64,000 nucleotides of DNA from JAFGAV01 sp041479055 (GTDB taxonomy: Bacteria; Acidobacteriota; Aminicenantia; Aminicenantales; JAFGAV01): assembly GCA_963702835.1 (NCBI GenBank), contig OY969762.1, forward strand, positions 1,302,001 to 1,366,000, read 5' to 3'. Made by a program: the position numbers and the translations under genes. The notes beneath the pieces are model-generated. The model did not search any database, was not told where the DNA came from, and worked only from the letters and a program-made list of their open reading frames with translations. The first letter of the stretch is position 1; every line of letters starts with the position of its first letter. Below, one piece after another: positions 1 through 8,308 of this stretch.

Positions 1-670
1 AATCGAGGAGTCCCAGAAATTCCTTATTCCCGGCCCGGCGAGCCCAGTCAACCACCAAGCCCAGGGCGAAGGCCGTCTGGCTGTGCTCGCCGGAACGGAC
101 CGGGTGCGACAACTTGGGCAGCCAGGTTTTCAGCCTGGCCACAGCCGCCTCCTCCAGGGGTTTTATCGCTTGAGCCCATTCCTTGGCCTGCGCGTCGTCC
201 CATTCCCGAAGCTCGGAGGCCAGCTGCAGCAGCCAGGCCAGGCCGTAGGGCCTTTCGAAAGAAGCCCGGCCTTCTCCTGCTAGATAGGCGGCTTCGGCAG
301 CCATATTCTCCGGAGTCAGGCTCCGGGCCAAGGCTTTTCTGGCCTCGGCGGCAAACCCGGCCTTGGGAAAAAGCCGGGCCAGCCGGGCCAGGAGCCAGTG
401 GCCGTGGACGGACGAATGCCAGTCAAAGCAGCCGTAGAAAGCAGGCGTCAGCAGACGAGGGGGATGCACATCTTGATCGCTGTTGAGCACATGGGCGATT
501 TTATTGGGATATTCCTTTTGCACACAGGCCAGGGCCATCCCGGCGAACTTGGCCGCCGTGGCCTCATCCAGCCGGCTCTGGACTTCGCCGGCAAACTTCC
601 CCGGAGACGAAGCCAACAATAAAAAGACAAGAATGAGTCCAACTAAAGCCTGTGTCTTTGTTTTGATCAT
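1..670 (-). CDS. DUF2891 family exported protein (partial, C-terminus beyond window)
   Basis: The minus-strand frame is open from the ATG at 670 to the window edge (223 codons seen). An N-terminal hydrophobic segment (MIKTKTQALVGLILVFLLL) looks like a signal peptide. The following sequence carries the DUF2891 hallmark PAFYGCFDWHSSVHGHW at about residues 82-98, then Leu/Ala-rich helices of the expected all-alpha domain. The family has no established function. It is transcribed away from the PAP2 gene. A TTGACT-18-TAATAT promoter lies just upstream (738-743, 714-719) and AGGG precedes the start codon. The family call rests on the recognisable motif; only part of the domain is visible. Confidence 0.82.
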   Translation of the reverse strand, partial: MIKTKTQALVGLILVFLLLASSPGKFAGEVQSRLDEATAAKFAGMALACVQKEYPNKIAHVLNSDQDVHPPRLLTPAFYGCFDWHSSVHGHWLLARLARLFPKAGFAAEARKALARSLTPENMAAEAAYLAGEGRASFERPYGLAWLLQLASELREWDDAQAKEWAQAIKPLEEAAVARLKTWLPKLSHPVRSGEHSQTAFALGLVVDWARRAGNKEFLGLLD

Positions 671-713
671 GGCCTACCCTTTATCCCTTCGGCCGTCTCT
701 GCCTCTCCCAGTC

Positions 714-743
714 ATATTATTCCCCCGCCAAAATCAAAGTCAA
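714..743 (-). promoter_or_regulatory. Sigma70-like promoter for the DUF2891 gene
   Basis: Minus-strand -35 TTGACT (743-738) and -10 TAATAT (719-714) are separated by 18 bp, 44 bp before the start codon. Seen by eye; not tested. Confidence 0.5.
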
Positions 744-762
744 CAAAGCTCCCGTTGACAAC

Positions 763-781
763 CAATGGCACATGGCCATTG
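763..781. repeat. Short perfect palindrome between divergent promoters
   Basis: CAATGGC-ACATG-GCCATTG is a perfect 7-5-7 inverted repeat in the 370-bp region between the DUF2891 gene and the PAP2 gene. It could be an operator, but no regulator gene is adjacent. Apart from the two promoters, nothing else is recognised in 671-1040. Confidence 0.4.
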
Positions 782-925
782 ATCTTAAAAACGCGTCGGG
801 ATCCCCGCGCGCTGACAGGAGATCACATAAGCGGAAATACCTATTTAGACGAAGAAGTGGAATTGACACTCCGGGGTTATTTCTGCAGAATACAACGTTT
901 TTCCCCAAACAAAATCGCGGGAGGC

Positions 926-954
926 TTGACTTGAACGATCGCAATCATTTTAAT
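926..954 (+). promoter_or_regulatory. Sigma70-like promoter for the PAP2 gene
   Basis: TTGACT (926-931), a 17-bp spacer and TTTAAT (949-954) lie about 90 bp before the start at 1041. Confidence 0.45.
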
Positions 955-1040
955 CTCATTTGTTTACTTATGATGATTGATCAGAAGGTGCGCTTCGACC
1001 TCTTTCCCAGCCCGACCCGCTGTTATGAGAAGGCTTATCC

Positions 1041-1841
1041 ATGCTTATAACGCTTCTTCTCCTGGGATACGCGCTCATCTGCGTGCTGGGCGCCTGGCAG
1101 GCCCGTCTCCGAGAGCAACGCGGAAAGCATCCCGGTTTCTTTTTTCACTACTGGAAGCACACCGCGGGCAACTTTCGGGTTGGTCCACTCCTGCTCCTGG
1201 CCCTGGCCACAGCCATCACCTGGGGGATGGTGGCCTCGGGCTGGGACCGGAGTATCCAGATTTTTTTTCAGACCGAGAACCCCCTGGGAAGCTCCCTGCC
1301 CTGGGTCATGCTGATCGGCGGCAATTTCTGGCACATGGTCCTGGCCGTCATTATCTATTTCCACGGAAAATGGAAGGCCAACTTTGCAGAGATGGGGGCG
1401 GGGCTGGCCGGCATCCAGGTTTTGTTGGTCACCGCCCTCCTGAACACCGGCCTCAAGATCCTAAGCGGTCGGCAGGGTCCGGACCAGCTGTTGGGCGGTT
1501 TGAGCCGCCGGCCCGCGCCGTTTCAACATACCAAGGACCCGGCCAATTTCTTGTTCGATTTCTGGAATCACACCCATCGGGACGGCCGCTTCATGTGGCC
1601 TTCCGGCCATACCATGGCCATTTTCGCCTTTGTTTCCACCTTACACACCTATTATCCCGAGAAACGTTGGATCCCCTGGGTGGGTTATCCCTTGGCCGTG
1701 TTCACCGCCCTGGCTATGGTGGACGGGGATTTCCATTGGGCTTCGGATGTGGTCGCCGGCGCCCTCCTGGGAGAAGTGACGGGAAGGATCGTGGGCCGAG
1801 GTTTCCGTCGGCGCTACCGCACTCCCCAGCCCGCGCCTTAA
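1041..1841 (+). CDS. PAP2-family membrane phosphatase
   Basis: A 266-residue integral membrane protein with several hydrophobic segments, including the N-terminus, residues 48-66, 97-107 and 120-137. It carries the three PAP2 signatures: K139-ILSGRQGP (motif 1, degenerate at the RP end), PSGH at 187-190, and DGDFHWASDVVAG at 228-240 with the catalytic His and Asp. PAP2 enzymes dephosphorylate lipid phosphates such as phosphatidic acid or undecaprenyl pyrophosphate; the substrate here cannot be told. A possible role in recycling lipid carrier for the nearby glycan genes is inference. It stands alone with its own promoter. Confidence 0.88.
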   Translation: MLITLLLLGYALICVLGAWQARLREQRGKHPGFFFHYWKHTAGNFRVGPLLLLALATAITWGMVASGWDRSIQIFFQTENPLGSSLPWVMLIGGNFWHMVLAVIIYFHGKWKANFAEMGAGLAGIQVLLVTALLNTGLKILSGRQGPDQLLGGLSRRPAPFQHTKDPANFLFDFWNHTHRDGRFMWPSGHTMAIFAFVSTLHTYYPEKRWIPWVGYPLAVFTALAMVDGDFHWASDVVAGALLGEVTGRIVGRGFRRRYRTPQPAP

Positions 1842-1921
1842 AACCACAACAATAAAAGCCGTGCCTCGAGAGCGACATTGAAACTTATCCGAATATCAAC
1901 TAAAATTCTCTTTAGTTCCTT

Positions 1922-2662
1922 ATGATTATTTCGGCAAAAGCGCTGAGCATCCTGGTAGCCATTTATGTGCTTTTGAATCCGGCTATTGATGCGCAACCCT
2001 CGAATCCCCAGGCTGTTCGCCAGGCTTTTTTGTCCTCCCTCCTGAACGTCGACCCCATTCCGCCGCGAGAGAATATTAGACGGACAGCGATTCTGAATAC
2101 GCTGATAGAAAAGTTCAACTATCAATCTTACCTGGAAATTGGCCAGGGCCGGAAGCAAGCCAATTTCGACTGGGTCCAGTGCAAAACTAAAATCGGCGTT
2201 GATCCGAATAAAACGCTTGAGGCGGCTTATCCCCTGACCTCCGACGAATTCTTCGCCCTCAATAAGAATTCTTTTGATTTAATCTTCATTGACGGACTCC
2301 ATCATGCCGACCAGGTGGAGAGAGACATCTTGAACGCGCTCAAGGTTTTGAACAACAAGGGCACGATTGTTGTTCACGACTGCAATCCAAAGACCGAGGA
2401 AATGCAAATCGTGCCGCAACAGCAAACGGTCTGGACCGGCGATGTCTGGAAAACGTGGGTGAAATTAAGGGCCACGCGTCCTGACTTAAAAATGTATGTG
2501 ATTGATGGCGACTTCGGCTGTGGAATCATACAGAAACAGGATGGCACGCTGAAACCGATTAGGGTCAATACACAAATGGCCTATAGCGATTTTGCCAAAA
2601 ACAGGAAAGAACTGCTGAACTTGATTGATGTGGCCGACTTCCTGAGAAGCCTCAAGAGCTAA
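1922..2662 (+). CDS. Exported-looking class I SAM methyltransferase-like protein
   Basis: A 246-residue protein with a Methyltransf_24-like core: YLEIGQGRK (about 70-78, in place of the E-x-G-x-G SAM loop), IGVDPNK, FDLIFIDGLHHADQVERD and GTIVVHDCNPK. The first 24 residues are hydrophobic and signal-like (ILVAIYVLLNPAIDA), which is odd for a SAM enzyme, so the true start could lie further in. The SAM loop reads GQGR rather than GxGxG. Codon use is clearly AT-richer than in the neighbours, which suggests transfer. There is no good Shine-Dalgarno before the ATG. It may be non-catalytic; function is not assigned. Confidence 0.7.
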   Translation: MIISAKALSILVAIYVLLNPAIDAQPSNPQAVRQAFLSSLLNVDPIPPRENIRRTAILNTLIEKFNYQSYLEIGQGRKQANFDWVQCKTKIGVDPNKTLEAAYPLTSDEFFALNKNSFDLIFIDGLHHADQVERDILNALKVLNNKGTIVVHDCNPKTEEMQIVPQQQTVWTGDVWKTWVKLRATRPDLKMYVIDGDFGCGIIQKQDGTLKPIRVNTQMAYSDFAKNRKELLNLIDVADFLRSLKS

Positions 2663-2758
2663 AGCTCAAATAGCTCTACCTGAAGAATCGCCTTATTAGG
2701 GGAAAAAAGGTTAATTGGTATTGTGTCCCCAAAATAATTGTGCTAATCATAAGGCGCT

Positions 2759-3517
2759 ATGGCGGCCGGACGCATTTTCTCTCCCGAGGTCTCGGTCATC
2801 CTGCCCACCTATAACGAAAAGGACAACATCGAGCCGCTCATCCGGGCCGTCCTCCAGAACACGCCGATGCGCACCGAGGTCATTATCGTGGACGACGACT
2901 CGCCCGACGGCACCTGGCGCCTGGTGGACCGTCTAGCCAAAAAAGATGAAAACATCCGTCTCCTGCGGCGGATAGGAGAGAGGGGTTTGACTTCGGCCCT
3001 GCGCGACGGGATCCGCCTCAGCCGAGGCCGGGTCTGCGTCTGGCTGGACTGCGACCTGTCCATGCCCCCCGAAAAAATCCCGGAGCTCTTGGCCAAGGTC
3101 AAACAGGGCAACGACATTGCCGTCGGCAGCCGCTACCTTCCCGGGGGCGGCGTGGAAATTATCTCCGGAGGCCCCGACTCCCTGACCGCCCACATTTTCA
3201 GCCTGTTTTTGAACCGATACCTCAGGTTTGTGCTGGGCTCCTGGTTTACGGACTGGACCAGCGGCTTCATCGCCGTCCGCCGCAAAGTCTTGGAGCGGAT
3301 ACCGCTGCGCGGCGGGTACGGCGAATACTTCATCGACCTTGTCTATCGGGCGCGGAAGCTGGGTTTTCGCCTCCGGGAAATACCTTACCTCTGCCGGGCG
3401 CGCCGGGCGGGCAGCGGCAAAACCTTCGTCAATCCTTTCGACTTCTTGAAAAAAGGCTGGAGATACTTTATTCTTCCTCTTCGGCTCCGTCTGACGAAAA
3501 TCGCCGGAAACGATTGA
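2759..3517 (+). CDS. GT2 family glycosyltransferase, polyprenol-phosphate mannosyltransferase type
   Basis: A 252-residue cytosolic or membrane-associated enzyme with a GT-A fold. Signatures are VSVILPTYNEKDNIEPLI at the N-terminus, the nucleotide-binding VIIVDDDSPDGTW, the metal-binding WLDCDLSMPP and GSRYLPGG. The C-terminus resembles DPM1-like enzymes (FTDWTSGFIAVRRKVLERIP). These transfer a sugar from a nucleotide donor to a polyprenyl phosphate; the sugar is not predictable. It is the first gene of a tight operon (3-bp gap to the next gene). AAGG lies 4 bp before the ATG. Confidence 0.87.
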   Translation: MAAGRIFSPEVSVILPTYNEKDNIEPLIRAVLQNTPMRTEVIIVDDDSPDGTWRLVDRLAKKDENIRLLRRIGERGLTSALRDGIRLSRGRVCVWLDCDLSMPPEKIPELLAKVKQGNDIAVGSRYLPGGGVEIISGGPDSLTAHIFSLFLNRYLRFVLGSWFTDWTSGFIAVRRKVLERIPLRGGYGEYFIDLVYRARKLGFRLREIPYLCRARRAGSGKTFVNPFDFLKKGWRYFILPLRLRLTKIAGND

Positions 3518-3520
3518 ACC

Positions 3521-3922
3521 ATGGAAGGCGTGCGGAAGATCATCAAGGACGGCCAGATCTACGCCATTATTCTTAAAAAGGAATACAACCAGCCGGGAGT
3601 AAGCTTCCTCACTCCGGGCGAGTTCTCCCAGCAGCTGGGCCTCCTCCAGCACGACCGGGGCAAAGTCGTGGAGAGGCACCGGCACAAGCTGGTCAAAAGG
3701 GAGATTTTCCGCACCCAGGAGGTGTTGGTTCTGCTCAGCGGCCGGGTCCGGGTGGAACTTTACGACGACGAAACTCAGCTCCTGGAGACCGTTATCCTGG
3801 AAGGGGGCGATTCCATCCTCCTGGCCCGCGGCGGCCATCGCCTGGAGGTTTTGGAGCCGGCCAAGATTATTGAGGTCAAGCAGGGGCCCTACGCGGGCTT
3901 CGACGACAAGGAGTTTTTCTGA
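3521..3922 (+). CDS. Cupin-fold protein in a glycan operon
   Basis: A 133-residue beta-rich protein with cupin features: VVERHRHKLV, the strand-turn pattern EVLVLLSGRVRVELYDD, and GGDSILLARGGHRLEVLE. Its position between a GT2 and a sugar aminotransferase, and its resemblance to small WxcM/FdtA-like cupins, suggest a sugar-nucleotide isomerase or binding role; this is inference. The start ATG follows the upstream stop by 3 bp and the next gene begins 5 bp downstream, so translation is probably coupled. Confidence 0.72.
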   Translation: MEGVRKIIKDGQIYAIILKKEYNQPGVSFLTPGEFSQQLGLLQHDRGKVVERHRHKLVKREIFRTQEVLVLLSGRVRVELYDDETQLLETVILEGGDSILLARGGHRLEVLEPAKIIEVKQGPYAGFDDKEFF

Positions 3923-3927
3923 CGGGC

Positions 3928-5115
3928 ATGATCCCGGTCAATGAACCACGGCTGGCGGCCAATACCCTGGCCTATGTCGCCGACTGCATCCAAACAGGCT
4001 GGATCTCCTCGGCCGGCAGCTATATCCGGCGTTTCGAGGAATCCTTTGCCGCCTTCGTCGGCCTCAAGCACGCCGTCACCGCCACCAGCGGCACAACTGC
4101 ACTGCACCTGGCCCTGGCCGGCCTGGGCCTCGGCCCGGGCGACGAAGTCCTCCTCCCCGACCTGACCATGATCGCCGTGCCCTACGCCGTGCTGTATACC
4201 GGGGCGCGGCCGGTCCTGCTGGACGTCGAAGCGGAGACCTACAACCTGGACCCGGACAGCCTGCGCGATTTCATCCGAAAGCACTGCCGCCTCGACGCCA
4301 GCCGGAAAGCGCTCATGGACAAGCGCACCGGCGACAGGGTCAAGGCCGTCATCCCCGTCCACCTCTACGGCCATCCCTGCCGTATGGACGAGATCCTGGC
4401 CTTGGCCCGGGAGAACAACCTGTTGGTCATCGAAGATGCGGCTGAAGCCCACGGCGCCCTCTATATTGCCCCCGGCCAGCGCCGGCCCCGTCCGGCCGGC
4501 TCGATGGGCGACGCCGGCTGTTTCAGCTTCTACGCCAACAAGATCATCACCACCGGCGAGGGCGGGATGGTCGTCACCGACTCGGAAGAAACGGCCGAGC
4601 GCTGCCGCCGTCTCAAGGACCTGGCCCACTCGCCGGAACGCCGCTTCCTTCATACCGAGCTGGCCTTCAACTACCGGATGACCAATGTCCAGGCCGCCAT
4701 CGGGCTGGCCCAACTCGAGGAAGTGGACCGCTTCATCGACCTCAAGCAGAAAATGGCCCAGGCCTACGGGGAACGCTTGTCGGCCCTCAAGGGGCTCACC
4801 CTGCCGCGGCAGATGCCCTGGGCCCGGAGCGTTTATTGGATGTACGCCGTCCTGGTGGAGAAGGATTTCGGGCTGTCGCGCCAAGAACTTATGGACGGGC
4901 TCAAGGCGCGGGGTGTGGACACCCGGACTTTCTTCATCCCCGTGCACGAACAGCCCCTATTCCAAAAAGATGCCCTGGCCGCCGCCGAGTCATTTCCTGT
5001 CTCAACCGAACTATCCCGCAAAGGGTTCTACCTCCCCTCAGGCCTGGCCCTTACCTTGGAGCAGATCGACAGCGTCTGCCGGGCCGTCGAGGCCGTGCAG
5101 CAAGGCCGGCCTTAG
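3928..5115 (+). CDS. DegT/DnrJ/EryC1/StrS-family sugar aminotransferase
   Basis: A 395-residue PLP-dependent aminotransferase of the nucleotide-sugar type. Visible motifs are MIPVNEPRL at the N-terminus, TATSGTTALHLALAGL (phosphate-binding), VIPVHLYGHPCRMDEI, VIEDAAEAHGA (the Asp contacting the pyridine N) and SFYANKIITTGEGG, where the Lys is the Schiff-base residue. Members form 4-amino or 3-amino sugars such as perosamine. It is third in the operon, and the methyltransferase starts 18 bp later. The product is likely an amino sugar for surface polysaccharide or glycan decoration (inference). Confidence 0.93.
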   Translation: MIPVNEPRLAANTLAYVADCIQTGWISSAGSYIRRFEESFAAFVGLKHAVTATSGTTALHLALAGLGLGPGDEVLLPDLTMIAVPYAVLYTGARPVLLDVEAETYNLDPDSLRDFIRKHCRLDASRKALMDKRTGDRVKAVIPVHLYGHPCRMDEILALARENNLLVIEDAAEAHGALYIAPGQRRPRPAGSMGDAGCFSFYANKIITTGEGGMVVTDSEETAERCRRLKDLAHSPERRFLHTELAFNYRMTNVQAAIGLAQLEEVDRFIDLKQKMAQAYGERLSALKGLTLPRQMPWARSVYWMYAVLVEKDFGLSRQELMDGLKARGVDTRTFFIPVHEQPLFQKDALAAAESFPVSTELSRKGFYLPSGLALTLEQIDSVCRAVEAVQQGRP

Positions 5116-5133
5116 GGCCGCAGAAGCCGGATC

Positions 5134-5880
5134 ATGGAAAAGGACGAATACCGCAAGCACTTCGAGCTGGAAGAGAACTACTGGTGGTTCATCGGCCGGC
5201 GCTTGGTCATGGCCGAGGTGCTCAAACCCCTGCAGTATTCCGACAGTCGCCTGAAGATTCTGGATATAGGCTGCGGCACGGGCATCAACCTCGTGTTCCT
5301 GGGAAGCTACGGCGAGCCTTTCGGGTGCGACCTCTTTCCGGAAGCCATTGATTTCAGCCGCCGGCGGGGATTGAGGAACCTGGCCCGGGCCAGGATCCAG
5401 CAGCTTCCCTTCCCGGACGGGACGTTCGACCTGGCCACAACCCTCGACGTCATCTCCCATAAGGGCGTGCCCAACGCGACGGATGCCCTGCGCGAGGCGG
5501 CCCGCGTCCTGAAAAAAGGCGGGTATCTCCTCATCCTCGATTCGGCTTTCCATTTTCTTCACGGCCGGCACGACCTGGCCTGCCACATCATGCGGCGGTA
5601 CGTGCGGAGGACTCTTGACGGGCTATGCCGCTCGGCCGGCCTGGAGCCGGTCCGGAGGGGCTATTTCAACTTCTTTCTTTTTCCAGCGGTGGCCGCCGTC
5701 CGTCTTCTTCAGAAAATCCAGAAGCCGAAATCAGCCCGCTACGTTTCCAACCTGCGGCCGATAAACGCCGGCCTCAACTCCATCCTGGAAAAGATCATGA
5801 GGGTTGAGGCCCGGCTGACCCGCTCCCTCAACCTGCCCTACGGCAGCACGGTCTTTTGTCTGGCGCGGAAAATTATCTAG
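5134..5880 (+). CDS. Class I SAM-dependent methyltransferase
   Basis: A 248-residue protein with a clear SAM-binding core: LKILDIGCGTGINL (motif I), PFGCDLFPEAI (motif II), LPFPDGTFDLATTLDVISH (motif IV) and REAARVLKKGGYLLI (post-I). The N-terminal EENYWWFIGRR is typical of methyltransferases in polysaccharide clusters. It is the last gene of the GT2-cupin-aminotransferase operon and probably methylates a sugar or glycolipid (inference). Its C-terminal LNLPYGSTVFCLARK is repeated, decayed, at 8021-8069 beyond the next gene. Confidence 0.85.
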   Translation: MEKDEYRKHFELEENYWWFIGRRLVMAEVLKPLQYSDSRLKILDIGCGTGINLVFLGSYGEPFGCDLFPEAIDFSRRRGLRNLARARIQQLPFPDGTFDLATTLDVISHKGVPNATDALREAARVLKKGGYLLILDSAFHFLHGRHDLACHIMRRYVRRTLDGLCRSAGLEPVRRGYFNFFLFPAVAAVRLLQKIQKPKSARYVSNLRPINAGLNSILEKIMRVEARLTRSLNLPYGSTVFCLARKII

Positions 5881-5914
5881 GAAATTGCGTTTAGAATCGA
5901 TAGCCCACTTATGA

Positions 5915-5940
5915 GCGGCGTCCGCGCAACGCGGAACCGC
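5915..5940. terminator. Hairpin between convergent genes
   Basis: TCCGCG-CAA-CGCGGA (5921-5935) is extended by GCGG/CCGC outside it, in the 71-bp gap between two convergent genes. It lacks a tight T-run, so it may act as a weak bidirectional terminator. Confidence 0.45.
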
Positions 5941-5951
5941 CTTTCAGCCCC

Positions 5952-7892
5952 TCAGTCCTTTTTGGTATGGCCCTGGGAGCCGCTCGAGGAGGAACCCGAG
6001 CCTGTCGAAGATGAGGCTCCAGAACTTCCTGTTCTCTCGCTGATGGAGGAAAGCGAGCTCCACACTGCCATAGACGAGGAGGACGCCGAAGAGCCTTGAC
6101 TAGCGCCTCCTATGAAGGCATCTACGACGATCGCGGAGCGAAAGGGGAGGCCGATAACAGATACGACGCGAGAGGTCAATCCCAGCTCCGGACATTGGAC
6201 TTCATTCGTCCGGCTTGAGTAGCGAACCGTCCCGCCGAACCGCGTGACCGATTCCAGGTCGGGATTCCAGTCCAGAAAGCGGACGGAGGGCGCTTGGATT
6301 TTTGGAGCGACCGTGCTGGCCGGGAAAGACTCAATTTCTTTGATCGGCTCTACGGCACGCCGAGAGGGCTCCTTAGCGGCCGTGAGCTGGATATTCTTCT
6401 TCCAATCCCAGACGACGGCGCTTGTGGGATTTTCAAGGCGGATCTTATCGACCGGGCTTGGCTGGGCATTTAAAAGTTCCGACGCAGAAGAAAGCTTGCT
6501 GAGAGGGATGGCCCTTTCAGCGATGTTTGGGAAATGAATGTCAGCTGGATATACAAAGACGATACGCTTGGCCGATTGTTGGAGGGAAGCGATAAGGCGG
6601 GCGTCTTGATTCTTCAGGGCCGCCGCAAACCGGTTATATACGGCCTTGAGGTCGTTGGGCATGGGTAAGGGCGGTTCGGGCTTTTTCAACTGCGCTTTGG
6701 AGATCTTCCTCAGCGTTTTGTCCGGGGTTGTAAAGTAAACATACCAGGACTGATAGCTATCATAATAATTGCGGCCCCAAACATTCCAAATCCACCAATC
6801 GCTGAATTCGTAGGGCCACCAAGAATAGTAGCCGTTGAAAAATCCCCAGCCCACCCAGGCCGAGGCAAAGACAGAGCCTGGGATCCAAACCCACCCCAAG
6901 TCCTTATCCCAAACCCAAACACCGAGATGATAAGGGGCCCAACCCCACGGCTCATCGGACACCCAGAACAATTGATCATAGGCTCTTGTCCAGTGGCCGT
7001 GGAAATAGGGCCGCCAGTTCATCCAGGGATAGACATCATTGTTGTCGGGGCGCCACACATAACCGTAGAGCATGTCATAAATCCACCTGCCGTACCGGCT
7101 GGAAAACCTCTCGGCCCAGGCGACGATGGTGGGGGAATAGCGCTGCACGGGCTTGGGCAGCAAGCTCAGGCCTTTATGCAGATCAATGAAAGCGGCGTTG
7201 ATTTCTTCGTTCCAGCGCTCGAATTCCGTATCAGCGGCATAGGCCGACTTTTGAGCCAGGCCGTCTTTGGAGACGATGAGCCGCTCCAATTTTCCGACCC
7301 CTTTTCCCTTGGCCTGGGCCGCCGAAGGGCCATAGAGCGCCGTTGCTTTTCCTCGCTTGACCTGGAGCTCGGTCTCCCCGTCGGTCGAGGCCTTGACCAG
7401 AGCCACGGTGTCTTGACTGAGCTTAATGGCGGCCGCAGGGGTCATGACCTGGAAGAGCTCACGAAAATCGAATTCTTTGTACATGATGTAGAGCCGGCCT
7501 TTGGCCAGAACCAGGTTGGTCGTTCTATCCCTGGCTGACAATGTCTGGGCCAAGATTGTCTCAATCTTGAGTTCCGTATCGGTGTCCAGGCGAAGAATGG
7601 TCGCCGTGTCAAATTGGATCTCGCACCGCCGGATACCGGACGTCCGGATGACATCCCCCGGACCGATGGGTGCATTGAGGACAGCCGGCTCCGGCACGGG
7701 TTGCCCTTCCCTGAAAATCAGCGGGTCTTGACCGTCGTTTTTTATTTCTACATAAGAGATATGGCCGAGGTAGAGGTCGGCCGAGCTGAAGACAACCTTG
7801 TAAGGCTTTTCGGCGGATGCGACTGATGTGAATGCGATTAAGGCCAAAATCATAAGAAATATTAATATTGAGGCTTTTTGATGTTTGTTCAT
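5952..7892 (-). CDS. Exported FecR-domain protein with Trp/Tyr-rich DUF6600-like region
   Basis: A 646-residue secreted or periplasmic protein. A longer in-frame start at 7922 exists, but AGGAGGGGAAAG sits directly before the ATG at 7892 and the signal peptide (QKASILIFLMILALIAFTSVASA) begins there. Residues about 30-210 are FecR-like (a beta-rich region with DVIRTSGIRRCEIQFDTATILRLD). Residues about 270-385 are extremely Trp/Tyr-rich (WGWAPYHLGVWVWDKDLGW), as in DUF6600 proteins. The C-terminus is a Ser/Gly-rich tail. No sigma factor or TonB receptor is adjacent, so classic Fec signalling is not supported. The gene sits between a methyltransferase and a fragment resembling that gene's end. 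Confidence 0.78.
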   Translation of the reverse strand: MNKHQKASILIFLMILALIAFTSVASAEKPYKVVFSSADLYLGHISYVEIKNDGQDPLIFREGQPVPEPAVLNAPIGPGDVIRTSGIRRCEIQFDTATILRLDTDTELKIETILAQTLSARDRTTNLVLAKGRLYIMYKEFDFRELFQVMTPAAAIKLSQDTVALVKASTDGETELQVKRGKATALYGPSAAQAKGKGVGKLERLIVSKDGLAQKSAYAADTEFERWNEEINAAFIDLHKGLSLLPKPVQRYSPTIVAWAERFSSRYGRWIYDMLYGYVWRPDNNDVYPWMNWRPYFHGHWTRAYDQLFWVSDEPWGWAPYHLGVWVWDKDLGWVWIPGSVFASAWVGWGFFNGYYSWWPYEFSDWWIWNVWGRNYYDSYQSWYVYFTTPDKTLRKISKAQLKKPEPPLPMPNDLKAVYNRFAAALKNQDARLIASLQQSAKRIVFVYPADIHFPNIAERAIPLSKLSSASELLNAQPSPVDKIRLENPTSAVVWDWKKNIQLTAAKEPSRRAVEPIKEIESFPASTVAPKIQAPSVRFLDWNPDLESVTRFGGTVRYSSRTNEVQCPELGLTSRVVSVIGLPFRSAIVVDAFIGGASQGSSASSSSMAVWSSLSSISERTGSSGASSSTGSGSSSSGSQGHTKKD

Positions 7893-7905
7893 CTTTCCCC
7901 TCCTA

Positions 7906-7934
7906 AGTATATTAGCGTGCATATTTTATGCCAA
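7906..7934 (-). promoter_or_regulatory. Promoter of the FecR/DUF6600-like gene
   Basis: Minus-strand TTGGCA (7934-7929), a 17-bp spacer and TATACT (7911-7906) lie just upstream of the AGGAGGGG ribosome binding site. This also supports the start at 7892. Confidence 0.6.
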
Positions 7935-8020
7935 ATATTGAATGAAAAGAACTCTTAGATGATAGCAGACCTTGTCCTCGTTTTAGGACGCCTGTCATTT
8001 AATAGACAAAGGAATTCTTC

Positions 8021-8069
8021 CTCCCTCAACCTGCCCTTCGGCAGCACTATCTTCTGCCTGGCGCGGAAG
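8021..8069 (+). pseudogene. Decayed 3' end of a methyltransferase gene
   Basis: About 49 bp closely match 5823-5871, the end of the methyltransferase gene. The conceptual peptides are SLNLPFGSTIFCLARK here and SLNLPYGSTVFCLARK there, and most base differences fall at synonymous or conservative positions. No start codon or upstream methyltransferase domain is present. This is the tail of a second, related gene, otherwise lost. It lies on the far side of the FecR/DUF6600-like gene in the same orientation as the intact copy. Confidence 0.7.
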
Positions 8070-8111
8070 CATTTTCAAACTACTGATGACTTGAGGGAAA
8101 GTTGTTGTCAA

Positions 8112-8308
8112 GGCTTGAATATTGGACGGAGCGAGCATCAGGCCGGATTTAGCCCTCCCGAAGCGCTCTTCGAGGATTTCCGGCATTCTTTTGGCCGGCT
8201 GGCGAGCATGTCTGAGCCCCCCGGAGGGGGCGAGTTGCGCAGCCCCCGAGAAGAGCGCAAGGAAGGGCGTGAAAAATCCGGCCAGCGAGCGAGGCCAATG
8301 TTCAAGCC
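8112..8308. repeat. Large palindromic REP-like element, copy 1
   Basis: The arms 8112-8175 and 8246-8308 are imperfect reverse complements (GGCTTGAA.ATTGG, GGCCGGATTT and GCGCTCTTC recur on opposite strands). The centre holds a second hairpin, GCCCCC-CGGA-GGGGGC, flanked by TGTCTGA and CGAGTTGCGCA. The same core occurs at 48221-48284 with a different but still paired stem. The remainder of the 647-bp gap (7893-8539) holds the methyltransferase fragment and no gene that I can recognise. Confidence 0.75.

Noticed and set aside
2933..3838. 301-codon minus-strand ORF
   Set aside because: It is opposite the GT2 and cupin genes, both clearly real.
5952..7892. Fec-type iron signalling system
   Set aside because: The protein has a FecR-like domain, but there is no ECF sigma factor or TonB receptor next to it and it carries a signal peptide rather than the usual FecR topology.
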